Translations under genes and position numbers: made by a program
Assembly (NCBI GenBank): GCA_937951955.1
Contig: CALGAD010000107.1
Span: forward strand, 62,001-126,000
DNA from: an uncultured Bacillaceae bacterium
GTDB taxonomy: Bacteria; Bacillota; Bacilli; Bacillales; Caldibacillaceae
Direction of reading: 5' to 3'
DNA length: 64,000 nucleotides
Notes under the pieces: generated by a model
Database searches by the model: none
Told to the model about the DNA's origin: nothing
The model's input: the letters and a program-made list of their open reading frames with translations, nothing else
Shown here: positions 32,107 through 40,755 of the stretch, in pieces
Numbering within the stretch: the stretch's first letter is position 1
Layout of the letters: every line of letters begins with the position of its first letter

Positions 32107-32589
32107 ATGGAAAATCGCCTGGAGAAAATAAAAAAACAATTGCATTCCTCCAGCTATAAACTAACCCCCCAGCGGGAAGCGACGGTTCGGGTGTTGCTGG
32201 AACATGCATCCGACCATTTAAGCGCGGAGGATGTGTATTTACTCGTAAAGGAAAAATATCCGGAAATCGGTCTGGCTACGGTTTACCGCACTCTGGAATT
32301 ATTAACGGAACTGAAAATTGTGGATCGCGTTAATTTTGGTGATGGCGTATCCCGCTATGACTTGCGTGTAGAAGGGGCGCAACATTTTCACCATCATCTC
32401 GTCTGTATCGAATGTGGATCGGTAAAAGAAATTCAGGAAGATCTTCTGGAAGATGTGGAATTGATTGTGGAAGAACGGTGGAAGTTTCAAATTACCGACC
32501 ATCGCCTGACATTCCACGGCATTTGTCAAAATTGTCAGGAAAAGCGCAAGAAGCAAAAAAAGAAAAATTCGAAAACAGCTTCTTTATAA
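32107..32589 (+). CDS. fur: Ferric uptake regulator Fur
   Basis: Fur is the Fe(II)-dependent repressor of iron uptake genes. ATG 32107 follows GAGAGGGG and gives 160 aa. The winged-helix domain (YKLTPQREATVRVLLEH, ATVYRTLELL) is followed by the metal-binding domain with HFHHHLVCIECG (about 86-97) and a second CxxC, CQNC, near the C terminus, the structural zinc site. The tail is Lys-rich (EKRKKQKKKNSK) and about ten residues longer than in B. subtilis (149 aa). The PerR box on the promoter links iron control to peroxide stress. Confidence 0.95.
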   Translation: MENRLEKIKKQLHSSSYKLTPQREATVRVLLEHASDHLSAEDVYLLVKEKYPEIGLATVYRTLELLTELKIVDRVNFGDGVSRYDLRVEGAQHFHHHLVCIECGSVKEIQEDLLEDVELIVEERWKFQITDHRLTFHGICQNCQEKRKKQKKKNSKTASL

Positions 32590-32598
32590 TTTGGTAAG

Positions 32599-32630
32599 AA
32601 CAATGAAAAGAAAAATTCATTGTTTTTCAT
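32599..32630 (+). terminator. Terminator after fur
   Basis: AACAATGAA / TTCATTGTT (32599-32607 with 32616-32624), 8-nt A-rich loop, T-rich tail. Confidence 0.75.
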
Positions 32631-32781
32631 TTTTTATAGGGACCTTTCCTCGTTTTTTTATTTTGTATTATTTGAATAATTATGTACATGGGCGGGAATG
32701 CATGTATAAAATTGATCGTTACTGGCATAAGTTGTAATAGACAAGCACGTTTAATCGATATTGTGAAGGATGCTGGTAACG

Positions 32782-33009
32782 ATGAAAAAAACAATTGGCC
32801 TTCTCTGGCAGATTATAAAAGTTTTCTTGCTATTTTCAGGATGCACGCTCCTTTTTTATTATGCTATGATGTGGGTAAGTGAAGAATATCGAAAATACGA
32901 TCGCTACGATGAGCCTGAAGGAAAAGCAGTAAAAGTGATGTCCGAAAGCGATGACGAATCGTTTGACTGGTATCATCGCTTACTAATGTTTTATTTAGAT
33001 GGGGAGTAG
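32782..33009 (+). CDS. yqzK: Small membrane protein, DUF4227 (YqzK)
   Basis: A 75-aa protein with one N-terminal membrane helix (about 8-28) and an acidic soluble tail ending DWYHRLLMFYLDGE. It matches the DUF4227/YqzK family by pattern and by its fixed place between fur and xerD. ATG 32782 is 11 nt after AAGGA; an in-frame ATG at 32770 overlaps that site. xerD starts 5 nt after its stop, so the two are co-transcribed. The function is unknown. Confidence 0.75.
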   Translation: MKKTIGLLWQIIKVFLLFSGCTLLFYYAMMWVSEEYRKYDRYDEPEGKAVKVMSESDDESFDWYHRLLMFYLDGE

Positions 33010-33014
33010 GTTAT

Positions 33015-33908
33015 GTGAATGATTATATCGAAGACTTTTTACATTATTTAATCGTTGAACGGGGTCTTGCCGAAAATACGATTGCTTCTTACAAAAGGGA
33101 TTTAACGAGCTATGCACGTTTTTTAGAAGAAAAGTATCAAATTCAAAAACCAGCGGCGATTCAACGGAACCATATTTTGCAATTTTTGGCCAATTTGAAG
33201 GATGAAGGGAAATCTACGCGCACCCTTGCCCGTCATGTTGCATCCATACGTTCATTCCATCACTTTTTATTGCGGGATCAAATCGTCGACCACGACCCGA
33301 CTGAACATGTGGAAAACCCGCAAATTGAGCAAAAACTCCCGAAAGTGTTACATGTCGAAGAAGTTGATGCCCTTCTTGCGGCACCGGATATTTCCAAACC
33401 ATTAGGGATGCGGGATAAAGCGATGCTGGAAATTATGTATGCAACGGGGATGCGGGTGAGTGAACTGATTAATCTCCGGTTAGGGGATATCCATTTAGAA
33501 ATGGGCTTCGTGCGTGTATTTGGTAAAGGAAATAAGGAACGGATTGTTCCTTTAGGGAAACCGGCCATTCAGGCGACATCCCGTTATTTAAGCGAAGGAC
33601 GTCCGAAATTGTACCGGTCCAAATATAGAAATGACGTGCTCTTTTTAAATCATCACGGCAAGCCGTTATCGCGGCAAGGATTTTGGAAAATCTTAAAAAG
33701 CACCGCGAAAAAAGCAGGTATTCATAAAGAATTAACTCCGCATACGTTGCGCCACTCCTTTGCCACGCATCTATTAGAAAACGGTGCAGATTTGCGAGCG
33801 GTTCAGGAAATGTTAGGGCATGCGGACATTTCCACGACACAAATTTATACGCATGTGACGAAAACGCGGTTAAAAGATGTGTACGAAAAATTCCATCCCC
33901 GGGCATAA
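33015..33908 (+). CDS. xerD: Site-specific tyrosine recombinase XerD
   Basis: With XerC (CodV) it resolves chromosome dimers at dif. The start is GTG 33015 behind GGGGAGTAGG. A SAM-like core-binding domain (1-90) precedes the catalytic domain, which holds R147 in ATGMRVSEL, the Lys in GKGNKERIVPL, HTLRHSFATH, and the His and nucleophilic Tyr in LGHADISTTQIYTHV near 265-280. The 297 aa equal B. subtilis RipX (296). The following promoter belongs to deoB. Confidence 0.97.
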   Translation: MNDYIEDFLHYLIVERGLAENTIASYKRDLTSYARFLEEKYQIQKPAAIQRNHILQFLANLKDEGKSTRTLARHVASIRSFHHFLLRDQIVDHDPTEHVENPQIEQKLPKVLHVEEVDALLAAPDISKPLGMRDKAMLEIMYATGMRVSELINLRLGDIHLEMGFVRVFGKGNKERIVPLGKPAIQATSRYLSEGRPKLYRSKYRNDVLFLNHHGKPLSRQGFWKILKSTAKKAGIHKELTPHTLRHSFATHLLENGADLRAVQEMLGHADISTTQIYTHVTKTRLKDVYEKFHPRA

Positions 33909-33965
33909 TGGTGATGCGCCAGGTCCTTCTTTTTGACTTTTATGTTACAGTTTTAACATTGAATG

Positions 33966-33994
33966 TTGTTCCTGCTATAGTTTTTATATACAAT
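33966..33994 (+). promoter_or_regulatory. Sigma-A promoter of deoB
   Basis: TTGTTC (33966-33971), 17-nt spacer, TACAAT (33989-33994), 63 bp before the start. Confidence 0.6.
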
Positions 33995-34057
33995 AATAGT
34001 TGTTAAGGTACATATATGGTACAAAACTTTTTACAGAGAGACTAAGGAGGTCAATCA

Positions 34058-35245
34058 ATGCCGAAAAACAGCTACAAGCGAATTTTTCTTATCGTCATGG
34101 ACTCTGTCGGAATTGGCGAAGCTCCTGATGCAGAATTGTATAATGATAAAGGAGCGGATACCCTCGGACATATTGCTGAACATATGAACGGCTTGAATAT
34201 GCCGAATATGAAAAAACTAGGTTTAGGCAATATTCGCGAACTGAAAGGAATTCCCGCTGTGGCCGAACCGATGGCCTGCTATGGAAAAATGCAGGAAGCA
34301 TCCAAAGGGAAAGATACGATGACGGGCCACTGGGAAATTATGGGGCTTAATGTCCAAACACCTTTTCAAACGTTTCCAAATGGTTTTCCTCAGGAACTAA
34401 TTGATGAAATTGAAAAGCGAACCGGCCGAAAAGTGATTGGTAATAAACCGGCGAGCGGTACAGCGATCATTGAAGAATTAGGAAAAGAACATATGGAAAC
34501 CGGTGCTTTGATTGTTTACACATCCGCTGATCCGGTTTTACAAATCGCTGCCCACGAAGAAATCGTACCTTTAGAAGAATTGTATAAAATTTGTGAGATT
34601 TGCCGGGAATTAACTTTAGATGACCGTTATAAAGTAGGTCGGGTCATCGCTCGTCCATTTGTTGGTGAACCGGGCAACTTCACCCGCACGGCCAATCGCC
34701 ATGATTATGCCTTAAAACCTTTCGGTCGGACAGTTATGAATGAATTAAAAGATAGCGGTTTCGATGTGATCGCCCTGGGGAAAATATCCGATATTTATGC
34801 CGGTGAAGGTGTAACAGAAGCGATTCGCACGAAAAACAATATGGACGGCATGGACAAATTAGTCGATTCACTGAAAAAAGATTTCCACGGTTTAAGTTTC
34901 TTAAACCTGGTTGATTTCGATGCTGTTTACGGTCATCGTCGCAACCCGGAAGGATATGGCAAGGCACTGGAAGAATTCGATGCCCGCTTGCCGGAAGTAC
35001 TCGATTTATTACAAGACGATGATTTGTTAATCATTACCGCTGATCATGGTAACGATCCTGTCCATCACGGAACGGATCATACAAGGGAATACGTGCCGCT
35101 ACTCGTGTATTCTAAACGAATGGATAAAGGCGTGTCCCTTGGAATTCGAGAAACCTTTGCTGATGTCGGTGCAACGATTGCCGATAATTTCAAGGTGAAA
35201 ATGCCAGAATACGGAACAAGCTTCCTGGATGAATTATCGGACTGA
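34058..35245 (+). CDS. deoB: Phosphopentomutase
   Basis: Interconverts ribose (or deoxyribose) 1-phosphate and 5-phosphate during nucleoside salvage. It is an alkaline phosphatase superfamily enzyme with the metal and catalytic motifs VMDSVGIGEAPD (about 11-22), GKDTMTGHWE (catalytic Thr), DFDAVYGHRR and TADHGNDPVHHGTDHTRE. The 395 aa are full length (394). ATG 34058 follows AAGGAGG. In B. subtilis the gene (drm) is followed by the purine nucleoside phosphorylase gene; here a pyrimidine phosphorylase follows after a structured 199-bp gap. Confidence 0.97.
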   Translation: MPKNSYKRIFLIVMDSVGIGEAPDAELYNDKGADTLGHIAEHMNGLNMPNMKKLGLGNIRELKGIPAVAEPMACYGKMQEASKGKDTMTGHWEIMGLNVQTPFQTFPNGFPQELIDEIEKRTGRKVIGNKPASGTAIIEELGKEHMETGALIVYTSADPVLQIAAHEEIVPLEELYKICEICRELTLDDRYKVGRVIARPFVGEPGNFTRTANRHDYALKPFGRTVMNELKDSGFDVIALGKISDIYAGEGVTEAIRTKNNMDGMDKLVDSLKKDFHGLSFLNLVDFDAVYGHRRNPEGYGKALEEFDARLPEVLDLLQDDDLLIITADHGNDPVHHGTDHTREYVPLLVYSKRMDKGVSLGIRETFADVGATIADNFKVKMPEYGTSFLDELSD

Positions 35246-35285
35246 TTTTTTTCCATATTGAAATGTTTACGTTTTTATTTTTCTT

Positions 35286-35347
35286 AAAAAAGCCCCCGCT
35301 ATTGTCTTATCATCATTGATCTCTAGGTGGGGGCGGAATTACACCCC
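35286..35347. other. Structured element between deoB and pdp
   Basis: GCCCCC (35292-35297) can pair with GGGGGC (35329-35334). The same G-tract can instead pair with CCCC at 35344-35347. On the minus strand the first hairpin is followed by a T6 tail. On the plus strand it would form two mutually exclusive leader structures 100 nt before pdp. Confidence 0.5.
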
Positions 35348-35444
35348 ATATCTTTAGCGGAATTTTTTCCGAGTGTTGTTCGATTGTTTATTATGTAATC
35401 GGTTTACTAAATAGATAGAAAACTTTATCTAGGCGGTGATAGTT

Positions 35445-36746
35445 GTGAGAATGATCGATATTATTGAGAAAAAACGCGATGGGTTTGAACTGACGACGGA
35501 AGAAATCAATTTCTTTGTGGAAGGGTATACAAACGGTACGATACCCGATTATCAGGCGAGTGCTTTATTAATGGCCATTTACTTCAAAGGGATGAACAAG
35601 AGAGAAACGGCGGATTTAACGATGGCGATGGTCAAATCCGGTGACCAAATCGACTTATCGAAAATTGAAGGGATTAAAGTTGATAAGCACTCAACGGGAG
35701 GAGTAGGTGACAGCGTTACATTGGCTGTTGGACCCCTTGTTGCTGCCTGCGGTGTTCCTGTTGCCAAAATGAGCGGACGCGGTTTAGGCCATACGGGTGG
35801 CACGATCGATAAACTAGAATCGATACCCGGGTTCCACGTAGAAATAGATACGGAAGAATTTATCCGTCTCGTCAATCAAAATAAAATTGCGGTTGTCGGT
35901 CAGACAGGCAATTTAACTCCTGCGGATAAAAAATTGTATGCACTCAGAGATGTGACTGGAACGGTTGATAGTATTCCGTTAATCGCTAGTTCCATCATGA
36001 GTAAAAAAATTGCTGCCGGGGCCAATAGCATTGTTTTAGATGTGAAAGTTGGTGACGGTGCCTTCATGAAAACGATTGCAGATGCGAGAGAATTAGCAAG
36101 AGCCATGGTGGATATCGGCAGTCAGGTGGGCAGAAAGACGATTGCGGTTATCTCCAATATGAATCAACCGCTCGGATATGCCATCGGTAACGCATTAGAA
36201 ATAGAGGAAGCCATTGCCACATTGAAAGGTGAAGGTCCGGAAGACTTAACAGAGTTATGCCTCACCATCGGTAGCCATATGGTCGTCCTCGCGGAAAAAG
36301 CGGCTAATTTTGACGAAGCCCGTGCGATGTTACAAGAAGCGATCGAATCCGGCAAAGCATTAGAGCTCATGAAAACATTTGTTGCAGCTCAAGGTGGCGA
36401 TGTCTCCGTTATCGATCATCCTGAAAAACTCCCGCAGGCGAAATACAAAATCGAGCTGCGGGCAAAAGAAACGGGATATATTTCCGAGTTAACGGCAGAA
36501 AAATTCGGTCACGCATCTGCCCTTCTCGGAGCCGGTCGCACGACGAAGGATGCAGAGATTAATTTAGCCGTCGGAATCGTTCTCTATAAAAAAGTAGGCG
36601 ATTATGTGGAGAAGAACGAACCGATCCTCACGATCCATGCCGATACAGAAAACGTTGCTGAAGTTGAGAAGATTCTCTACGATAGCATTAAGATTTCCGA
36701 AACAAAAGTAGAAAAGGATCCATTAATTTTTGATGTCATCCAATAA
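35445..36746 (+). CDS. pdp: Pyrimidine-nucleoside phosphorylase
   Basis: Phosphorolyses uridine, thymidine and deoxyuridine, releasing pentose 1-phosphate, the substrate of DeoB just upstream. The family signature SGRGLGHTGGTIDKLES lies near residue 112, and the phosphate-binding KHSTGGVGDSVTL near 81. GTG 35445 follows AGGCGGTGA and gives MRMIDII and 433 aa, identical in length to B. subtilis Pdp. A strong terminator follows. Confidence 0.96.
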   Translation: MRMIDIIEKKRDGFELTTEEINFFVEGYTNGTIPDYQASALLMAIYFKGMNKRETADLTMAMVKSGDQIDLSKIEGIKVDKHSTGGVGDSVTLAVGPLVAACGVPVAKMSGRGLGHTGGTIDKLESIPGFHVEIDTEEFIRLVNQNKIAVVGQTGNLTPADKKLYALRDVTGTVDSIPLIASSIMSKKIAAGANSIVLDVKVGDGAFMKTIADARELARAMVDIGSQVGRKTIAVISNMNQPLGYAIGNALEIEEAIATLKGEGPEDLTELCLTIGSHMVVLAEKAANFDEARAMLQEAIESGKALELMKTFVAAQGGDVSVIDHPEKLPQAKYKIELRAKETGYISELTAEKFGHASALLGAGRTTKDAEINLAVGIVLYKKVGDYVEKNEPILTIHADTENVAEVEKILYDSIKISETKVEKDPLIFDVIQ

Positions 36747-36754
36747 TATCGTTG

Positions 36755-36800
36755 GGGGTGTCCAAAAAGTCGTATTTTCGACTTTTGGATGCCCCTTTTT
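36755..36800 (+). terminator. Strong terminator after pdp
   Basis: A long stem of GGGG-TGTCC-AAAAGTCG (36755-36772) against CGACTTTTGGATGCCCC (36779-36795) with one mismatch, loop TATTTT, T5 tail. Confidence 0.9.
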
Positions 36801-36801
36801 G

Positions 36802-36955
36802 TTTCCTCCTTGATCGAACATGATTTAATCACGAAGTTGCAACCTAGATCCAAAGGGGGTTTCAATCTCATATCTTATAGCAAATCGATGTAGGGATTAA
36901 AAATAATAGTCTTGAATTTTATCCATGATTTAAAAAAGCATGATCTCTTTCAGAT
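36802..36955 (+). other. Non-coding stretch before an orphan terminator
   Basis: No gene with a plausible start is seen here. CATGATTTAA occurs twice, near 36820 and 36924. The pdp terminator lies before it and another intrinsic terminator closes it, so a small RNA of up to about 150 nt is possible. I could not point to a good promoter. Confidence 0.3.
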
Positions 36956-36997
36956 TAAGAGAAAACTGGATCATCCGGTTCTTCTCTTATTTTTTTG
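36956..36997 (+). terminator. Orphan terminator between pdp and dacF
   Basis: TAAGAGAA-AACTGG (36956-36969) pairs with CCGGTT and TTCTCTTA (36975-36989), with a 5-nt loop and a small bulge, followed by a T8 run. No gene ends directly before it. Confidence 0.75.
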
Positions 36998-37046
36998 GCT
37001 TCGTTCACGGGCAATAACGAATCATTGCGAAGAAGTGGAAATATTT

Positions 37047-37076
37047 GCATAAAACGAACGGGGATTGGAAATAATG
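37047..37076 (+). promoter_or_regulatory. Sigma-F promoter of dacF
   Basis: GCATA (37047-37051), 15-nt spacer, GGAAATAATG (37067-37076), a full match to the forespore sigma-F consensus GYATA / GGnnAnAHTR. In B. subtilis dacF is a sigma-F gene read into spoIIA. Confidence 0.8.
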
Positions 37077-37165
37077 TGTAAAGCGCAATAGAAACTGGAA
37101 ATGATTTCCTTACATTAAAAACATATAACAATCTATGCGGAGGATCTTGACTTGGAGGGAATAGG

Positions 37166-38338
37166 ATGATTCGGTCTTTGTTCTTAATTTTATCAATATC
37201 GGCACTGTTATTCACATCAGCTCCACTTCATACATTTGCAGAACAAGAAGCAGAACCGATGCAACTCGTTGAAAATGTAAAATCAGCCATTCTCATGGAA
37301 AAAGACACGGGTGCTATTTTATTTGAACATAACAGTGATGAACGATTAGCACCGGCAAGCATGACAAAAATAATGACGATGTTATTAATTATGGAAGCGA
37401 TCGATTCAGGAAAAATTACCCTCGATGAAAAAGTGCGAACGAGTGAACATGCAGCTTCCATGGGGGGATCGCAAATCTTTTTAGAAGAAGGAGAAGAAAT
37501 GACCGTTGATGAACTCCTTCAGGCGATCGCCATTGCCTCGGCGAATGATGCTTCCGTTGCATTAGCAGAACACATCGCCGGTTCTGAAGAAGCTTTCGTG
37601 CAACTCATGAACAAACGGGCGCAAGAATTAGGGTTAAAAAATACGAAATTTCAAAACGCCACCGGACTGCCAGCAGAGGATCATTATAGCTCGGCGCGCG
37701 ATATGGCGATTATTTCACGGGAATTACTGAAATACGAAGATATAACGAAATATACAGGGCGGTATGAAAGCTATTTGCGGGAAAATACCGACAAAAAGTT
37801 TTGGCTCGTGAATACGAACCGCCTCGTCAAGTTTTACCCGGGAGTAGATGGTATCAAGACGGGCTTTACGAATGAAGCAAAATATTGTTTATCCGCCACT
37901 GCAGAAAAAAACGGGATGCGGGTCATTTCTGTTGTTTTTGGTGCTCCAACGACTAAAGAAAGGAATAAACAAATTACCCGGATGCTCGACTTTGCTTTTA
38001 GTCAATTCGAGACTGTTCCCGTTTATGAAAAAGGAGAGGCAATCGGTAAAGTGCGGGTTCAAAAAGGACAACAAAAATTCATTCAGGCACAGACAGGGCA
38101 AAAAGTTAGCCTCCTGGTGAAAAAGGGAGAAGGGAACGAAAATGTGCAAGAGGAGGTTCAGTTTATCGAAGATTTACGCGCACCAATTAAAAAAGGGGAT
38201 ACCGTTGGCTATTTAGTGCTGATGAAGGATGGAAAGGAATTATCAAAAACTGAACTTGTCGCTGATCAAGATGTGAAGCCAGCTTCCTGGTGGACGCTGT
38301 ATAAACGGTCCTTCGGTCGTTTTACAAAAGTGAACTAA
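37166..38338 (+). CDS. dacF: Sporulation D-alanyl-D-alanine carboxypeptidase DacF
   Basis: A low-molecular-weight penicillin-binding protein that trims peptides of spore peptidoglycan from the forespore side. The signal peptide covers residues 1-25 (cleavage after TFA). Catalytic motifs are SMTK (about 64-67), SAN (near 125) and KTG (near 232). A C-terminal PBP5-type beta domain and an amphipathic tail (TLYKRSFGRFTKV) for membrane binding follow. The 390 aa fit (389). ATG 37166 follows GGAGGG. The sigma-F promoter lies 90 bp upstream. Confidence 0.95.
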   Translation: MIRSLFLILSISALLFTSAPLHTFAEQEAEPMQLVENVKSAILMEKDTGAILFEHNSDERLAPASMTKIMTMLLIMEAIDSGKITLDEKVRTSEHAASMGGSQIFLEEGEEMTVDELLQAIAIASANDASVALAEHIAGSEEAFVQLMNKRAQELGLKNTKFQNATGLPAEDHYSSARDMAIISRELLKYEDITKYTGRYESYLRENTDKKFWLVNTNRLVKFYPGVDGIKTGFTNEAKYCLSATAEKNGMRVISVVFGAPTTKERNKQITRMLDFAFSQFETVPVYEKGEAIGKVRVQKGQQKFIQAQTGQKVSLLVKKGEGNENVQEEVQFIEDLRAPIKKGDTVGYLVLMKDGKELSKTELVADQDVKPASWWTLYKRSFGRFTKVN

Positions 38339-38371
38339 AGGAGCGCAAATCGACTCGAGTTTTGTCGTTTA

Positions 38372-38400
38372 GAAGGAATTTCCAGGTCCTGTGCCGAAAT
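38372..38400 (+). promoter_or_regulatory. Sigma-H promoter of the spoIIA operon
   Basis: GAAGGAATT (38372-38380) is a full RnAGGAWWW match; after 12 nt, GCCGAAAT (38393-38400) is the -10. Just upstream, TGTCGTT and ATCGACT resemble Spo0A boxes (TGTCGAA) imperfectly. spoIIA is a Spo0A- and sigma-H-dependent operon in B. subtilis. Confidence 0.75.
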
Positions 38401-38430
38401 GACTCTCTGTACATTGAAAGGAGGACTTGT

Positions 38431-38790
38431 ATGGTGGGTTTGGATCTGGACCTGGAAATGATTCGAAATGTTTTATGTGTGAGATTGAGCGGTGAACTGG
38501 ACGATCATACCGCCGATTATGTCCGTGAACGGGTTTCCCATGCAATTGAACGGCATCAAGTGAAATACTTGATCATGAATTTTGAGAAACTGGAATTTAT
38601 GGATAGTTCCGGTCTCGGTGTTGTTCTTGGACGGTATAAACAAATTAAACGGCGCAACGGAGAAATGATTGTATGTGCAGTACCCCCAGCGATTAAACGC
38701 TTATTTTCCATGTCCGGTTTATTCAAATTAGTTGGTTATGAAGAAACGGAAAAGGCGGCTTTACAAAAGATTGGGGGGAAGGTTTCATGA
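38431..38790 (+). CDS. spoIIAA: Anti-anti-sigma factor SpoIIAA
   Basis: SpoIIAA is a STAS protein that, when unphosphorylated, displaces sigma-F from SpoIIAB. The 119 aa carry the phosphorylation motif MDSSGLGV at residues 57-64. ATG 38431 follows AAAGGAGGA; the frame runs 23 codons upstream without support. It overlaps spoIIAB by 4 nt. Transcribed with spoIIAB and sigF from the sigma-H promoter and, by read-through, from dacF. Confidence 0.96.
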   Translation: MVGLDLDLEMIRNVLCVRLSGELDDHTADYVRERVSHAIERHQVKYLIMNFEKLEFMDSSGLGVVLGRYKQIKRRNGEMIVCAVPPAIKRLFSMSGLFKLVGYEETEKAALQKIGGKVS

Positions 38791-39227
38791 AAAACGAAAT
38801 GCACTTACAATTTCGTGCACTCAGTCAAAATGAGTCTTTTGCACGGGTAACCGTTGCGGCGTTTGTCGCACAGCTCGATCCTACGATGGATGAATTGACG
38901 GAAATAAAAACAGTCGTTTCCGAGGCGGTAACAAACGCGATTATCCACGGTTACGAAAAAGATGAAGATGGCATGATCGATATCACGGTAAAAATAGATG
39001 GACAGCTCGTTGAAATTATCATTCGTGATCAAGGTGTGGGCATCGAAAATATCGAAGAGGCAAAACAGCCGCTTTTCACGACGAAACCAGAACTGGAACG
39101 TTCCGGTATGGGCTTTACCATTATGGAAAATTTCATGGATGAAATGACGGTGGAATCAAAACCCGGCTGTGGTACGACCGTCCGGTTAAAAAAGCAGTTG
39201 TCGAAGACGAAAGCAATGAGCAATTAA
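38787..39227 (+). CDS. spoIIAB: Anti-sigma-F factor / serine kinase SpoIIAB
   Basis: SpoIIAB binds and holds sigma-F and phosphorylates SpoIIAA, using ATP. It is a GHKL ATPase of 146 aa, the family length. The N box VTNAIIHGYE lies near residues 48-57, the G1 box DQGVGIE near 77-83, and the G2 region SGMGFTIME near 105. The start overlaps the spoIIAA stop (ATGA), so translation is coupled, which helps keep the ratio of the two proteins. Confidence 0.97.
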   Translation: MKNEMHLQFRALSQNESFARVTVAAFVAQLDPTMDELTEIKTVVSEAVTNAIIHGYEKDEDGMIDITVKIDGQLVEIIIRDQGVGIENIEEAKQPLFTTKPELERSGMGFTIMENFMDEMTVESKPGCGTTVRLKKQLSKTKAMSN

Positions 39228-39239
39228 GGGGTATTGCCT

Positions 39240-39998
39240 ATGGACGTAGAGGTGAAAAAAAATTCGAAACAATCGTTTCTCACCGATGAAGAATTGCGGA
39301 AATTAATCAAACAATCGCAGGCAGGCGACCAGGCCGCCCGCAATTTAATTGTGGAAAAAAACATGCGGCTTGTCTGGTCCGTTGTCCAGCGTTTCTTAAA
39401 TCGGGGTTATGACCCTGAGGATCTTTTTCAAATCGGCTGCATCGGTTTGTTAAAATCCGTGGATAAATTTGATTTATCGTATGACGTTAAATTTTCCACC
39501 TATGCTGTACCGATGATTATTGGCGAAATACAACGGTTTATTCGCGACGACGGGACCATAAAGGTCAGTCGCTCTTTGAAAGAAACGGGAAATAAAATTC
39601 GGCGCGCCCGGGATGAACTGGCAAAGGAATACGGGCGTTCTCCGACAATTCAAGAATTAAGTCAGTATTTACAAATCCCTCAAGATGAGCTGCTCCTAGC
39701 GCAAGAGGCGGTTTTGTCACCAACGTCCATACATGAGACGGTTTATGAAAATGATGGGGATCCGATTACATTGATGGATCAAATATCCGATCAAGATAAT
39801 GAAAATTGGTTTGAAAAACTGGCGTTAAAAGATGCGATAGAAAATTTGGAGGAAAGGGAAAAACTGATCGTTTATTTACGGTATTACAAAGACCAGACGC
39901 AATCGGAAGTGGCCAGTCGTCTCGGGATTTCTCAAGTGCAAGTTTCACGCCTGGAAAAGAAGATTTTAAAACAAATAAAAAACCAGCTTAAATCCTAG
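39240..39998 (+). CDS. sigF: Forespore sigma factor sigma-F
   Basis: The first compartment-specific sigma factor of the forespore. The 252 aa carry region 2 (RLVWSVVQRFLNRGYDPEDLFQIGCIGLL), region 3 (about 110-170) and region 4 with the helix-turn-helix QSEVASRLGISQVQVSRLE near 222-240. ATG 39240 lies 8 nt after AAGGGG; an in-frame TTG at 39234 is too close to it. It is the third gene of spoIIA and is followed by a terminator before spoVA. Confidence 0.97.
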   Translation: MDVEVKKNSKQSFLTDEELRKLIKQSQAGDQAARNLIVEKNMRLVWSVVQRFLNRGYDPEDLFQIGCIGLLKSVDKFDLSYDVKFSTYAVPMIIGEIQRFIRDDGTIKVSRSLKETGNKIRRARDELAKEYGRSPTIQELSQYLQIPQDELLLAQEAVLSPTSIHETVYENDGDPITLMDQISDQDNENWFEKLALKDAIENLEEREKLIVYLRYYKDQTQSEVASRLGISQVQVSRLEKKILKQIKNQLKS

Positions 39999-40020
39999 CG
40001 ACAATTGGATAAAGTATACG

Positions 40021-40047
40021 GAACCGTTCATCTGGACGGTTTTTTTA
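40021..40047 (+). terminator. Terminator after sigF
   Basis: AACCGT / ACGGTT (40022-40027 with 40036-40041), 8-nt loop, T7 run. Confidence 0.8.
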
Positions 40048-40131
40048 TTTTGGTTGTAAATATTTGGCTATCATGAAGAAACTTGTAAAGTCCATAATAA
40101 AAGAAGAAAAACATGTTAGGAGTAGAGAGAC

Positions 40132-40755
40132 ATGGAAAAAACAATTTATCTCAGGCTCCGTTATCGCATCACTGTTGAACCGGAAACGACGGTTTACTTG
40201 GCACAAATCGCAAGCATCATCGCACCAGTGGAAATAAAAAGGGTCATACAAGCATTGCCCATTTATAAAATTAAAAAAGCCGATAAAAATACAGTTGTAC
40301 TCGATGCCATTTCGATTATCGAGAAAATAAGTACTTTATATCCCGGATACGATATACAAATTGTCGGTCCGAATCATACGATCATTAACGTTTTAATTGA
40401 GAAAAGGAAAATGCCTTATGTATTTTTTTTACTCGTCTGGCTCCTGCTTTTTATCGGTTCGGGCATTTCGATTATGAATTTTCATGAGGATGTAAGCATG
40501 CAAGTTGTCCAGCAAAAACTCTTTTATTCATTAACGGGGATTTGGGAGGAAAAACCGCTATTGTTCCAGATCCCGTATTCCCTCGGCCTGGGAATCGGTA
40601 TGATTTTGTTTTTTAACCATATTTTTAAGAGAAAAATTAATGAAGAGCCGAGTCCGATGGAACTGGAAATGTTTCAATATCAACAAAGTATCGATCAATA
40701 TTTACTGATCAAGGAGAATAAGGAAAGTTCAGGTTCAAAAAACGATGATGTTTAA
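40132..40755 (+). CDS. spoVAA: Stage V sporulation protein SpoVAA
   Basis: SpoVA proteins move dipicolinate into the developing spore and release it in germination. The 207 aa (206 in B. subtilis) have an N-terminal soluble region (1-95, opening IYLRLRYRITVEPETTVYLAQIA, which I show in full only here by its key parts) and two membrane helices (about 98-120 and 145-165). ATG 40132 follows TTAGGAGT. A CATAATA at 40093-40099 resembles a sigma-G -10, but I find no good -35. It overlaps spoVAB by 11 nt. Confidence 0.93.
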   Translation: MEKTIYLRLRYRITVEPETTVYLAQIASIIAPVEIKRVIQALPIYKIKKADKNTVVLDAISIIEKISTLYPGYDIQIVGPNHTIINVLIEKRKMPYVFFLLVWLLLFIGSGISIMNFHEDVSMQVVQQKLFYSLTGIWEEKPLLFQIPYSLGLGIGMILFFNHIFKRKINEEPSPMELEMFQYQQSIDQYLLIKENKESSGSKNDDV

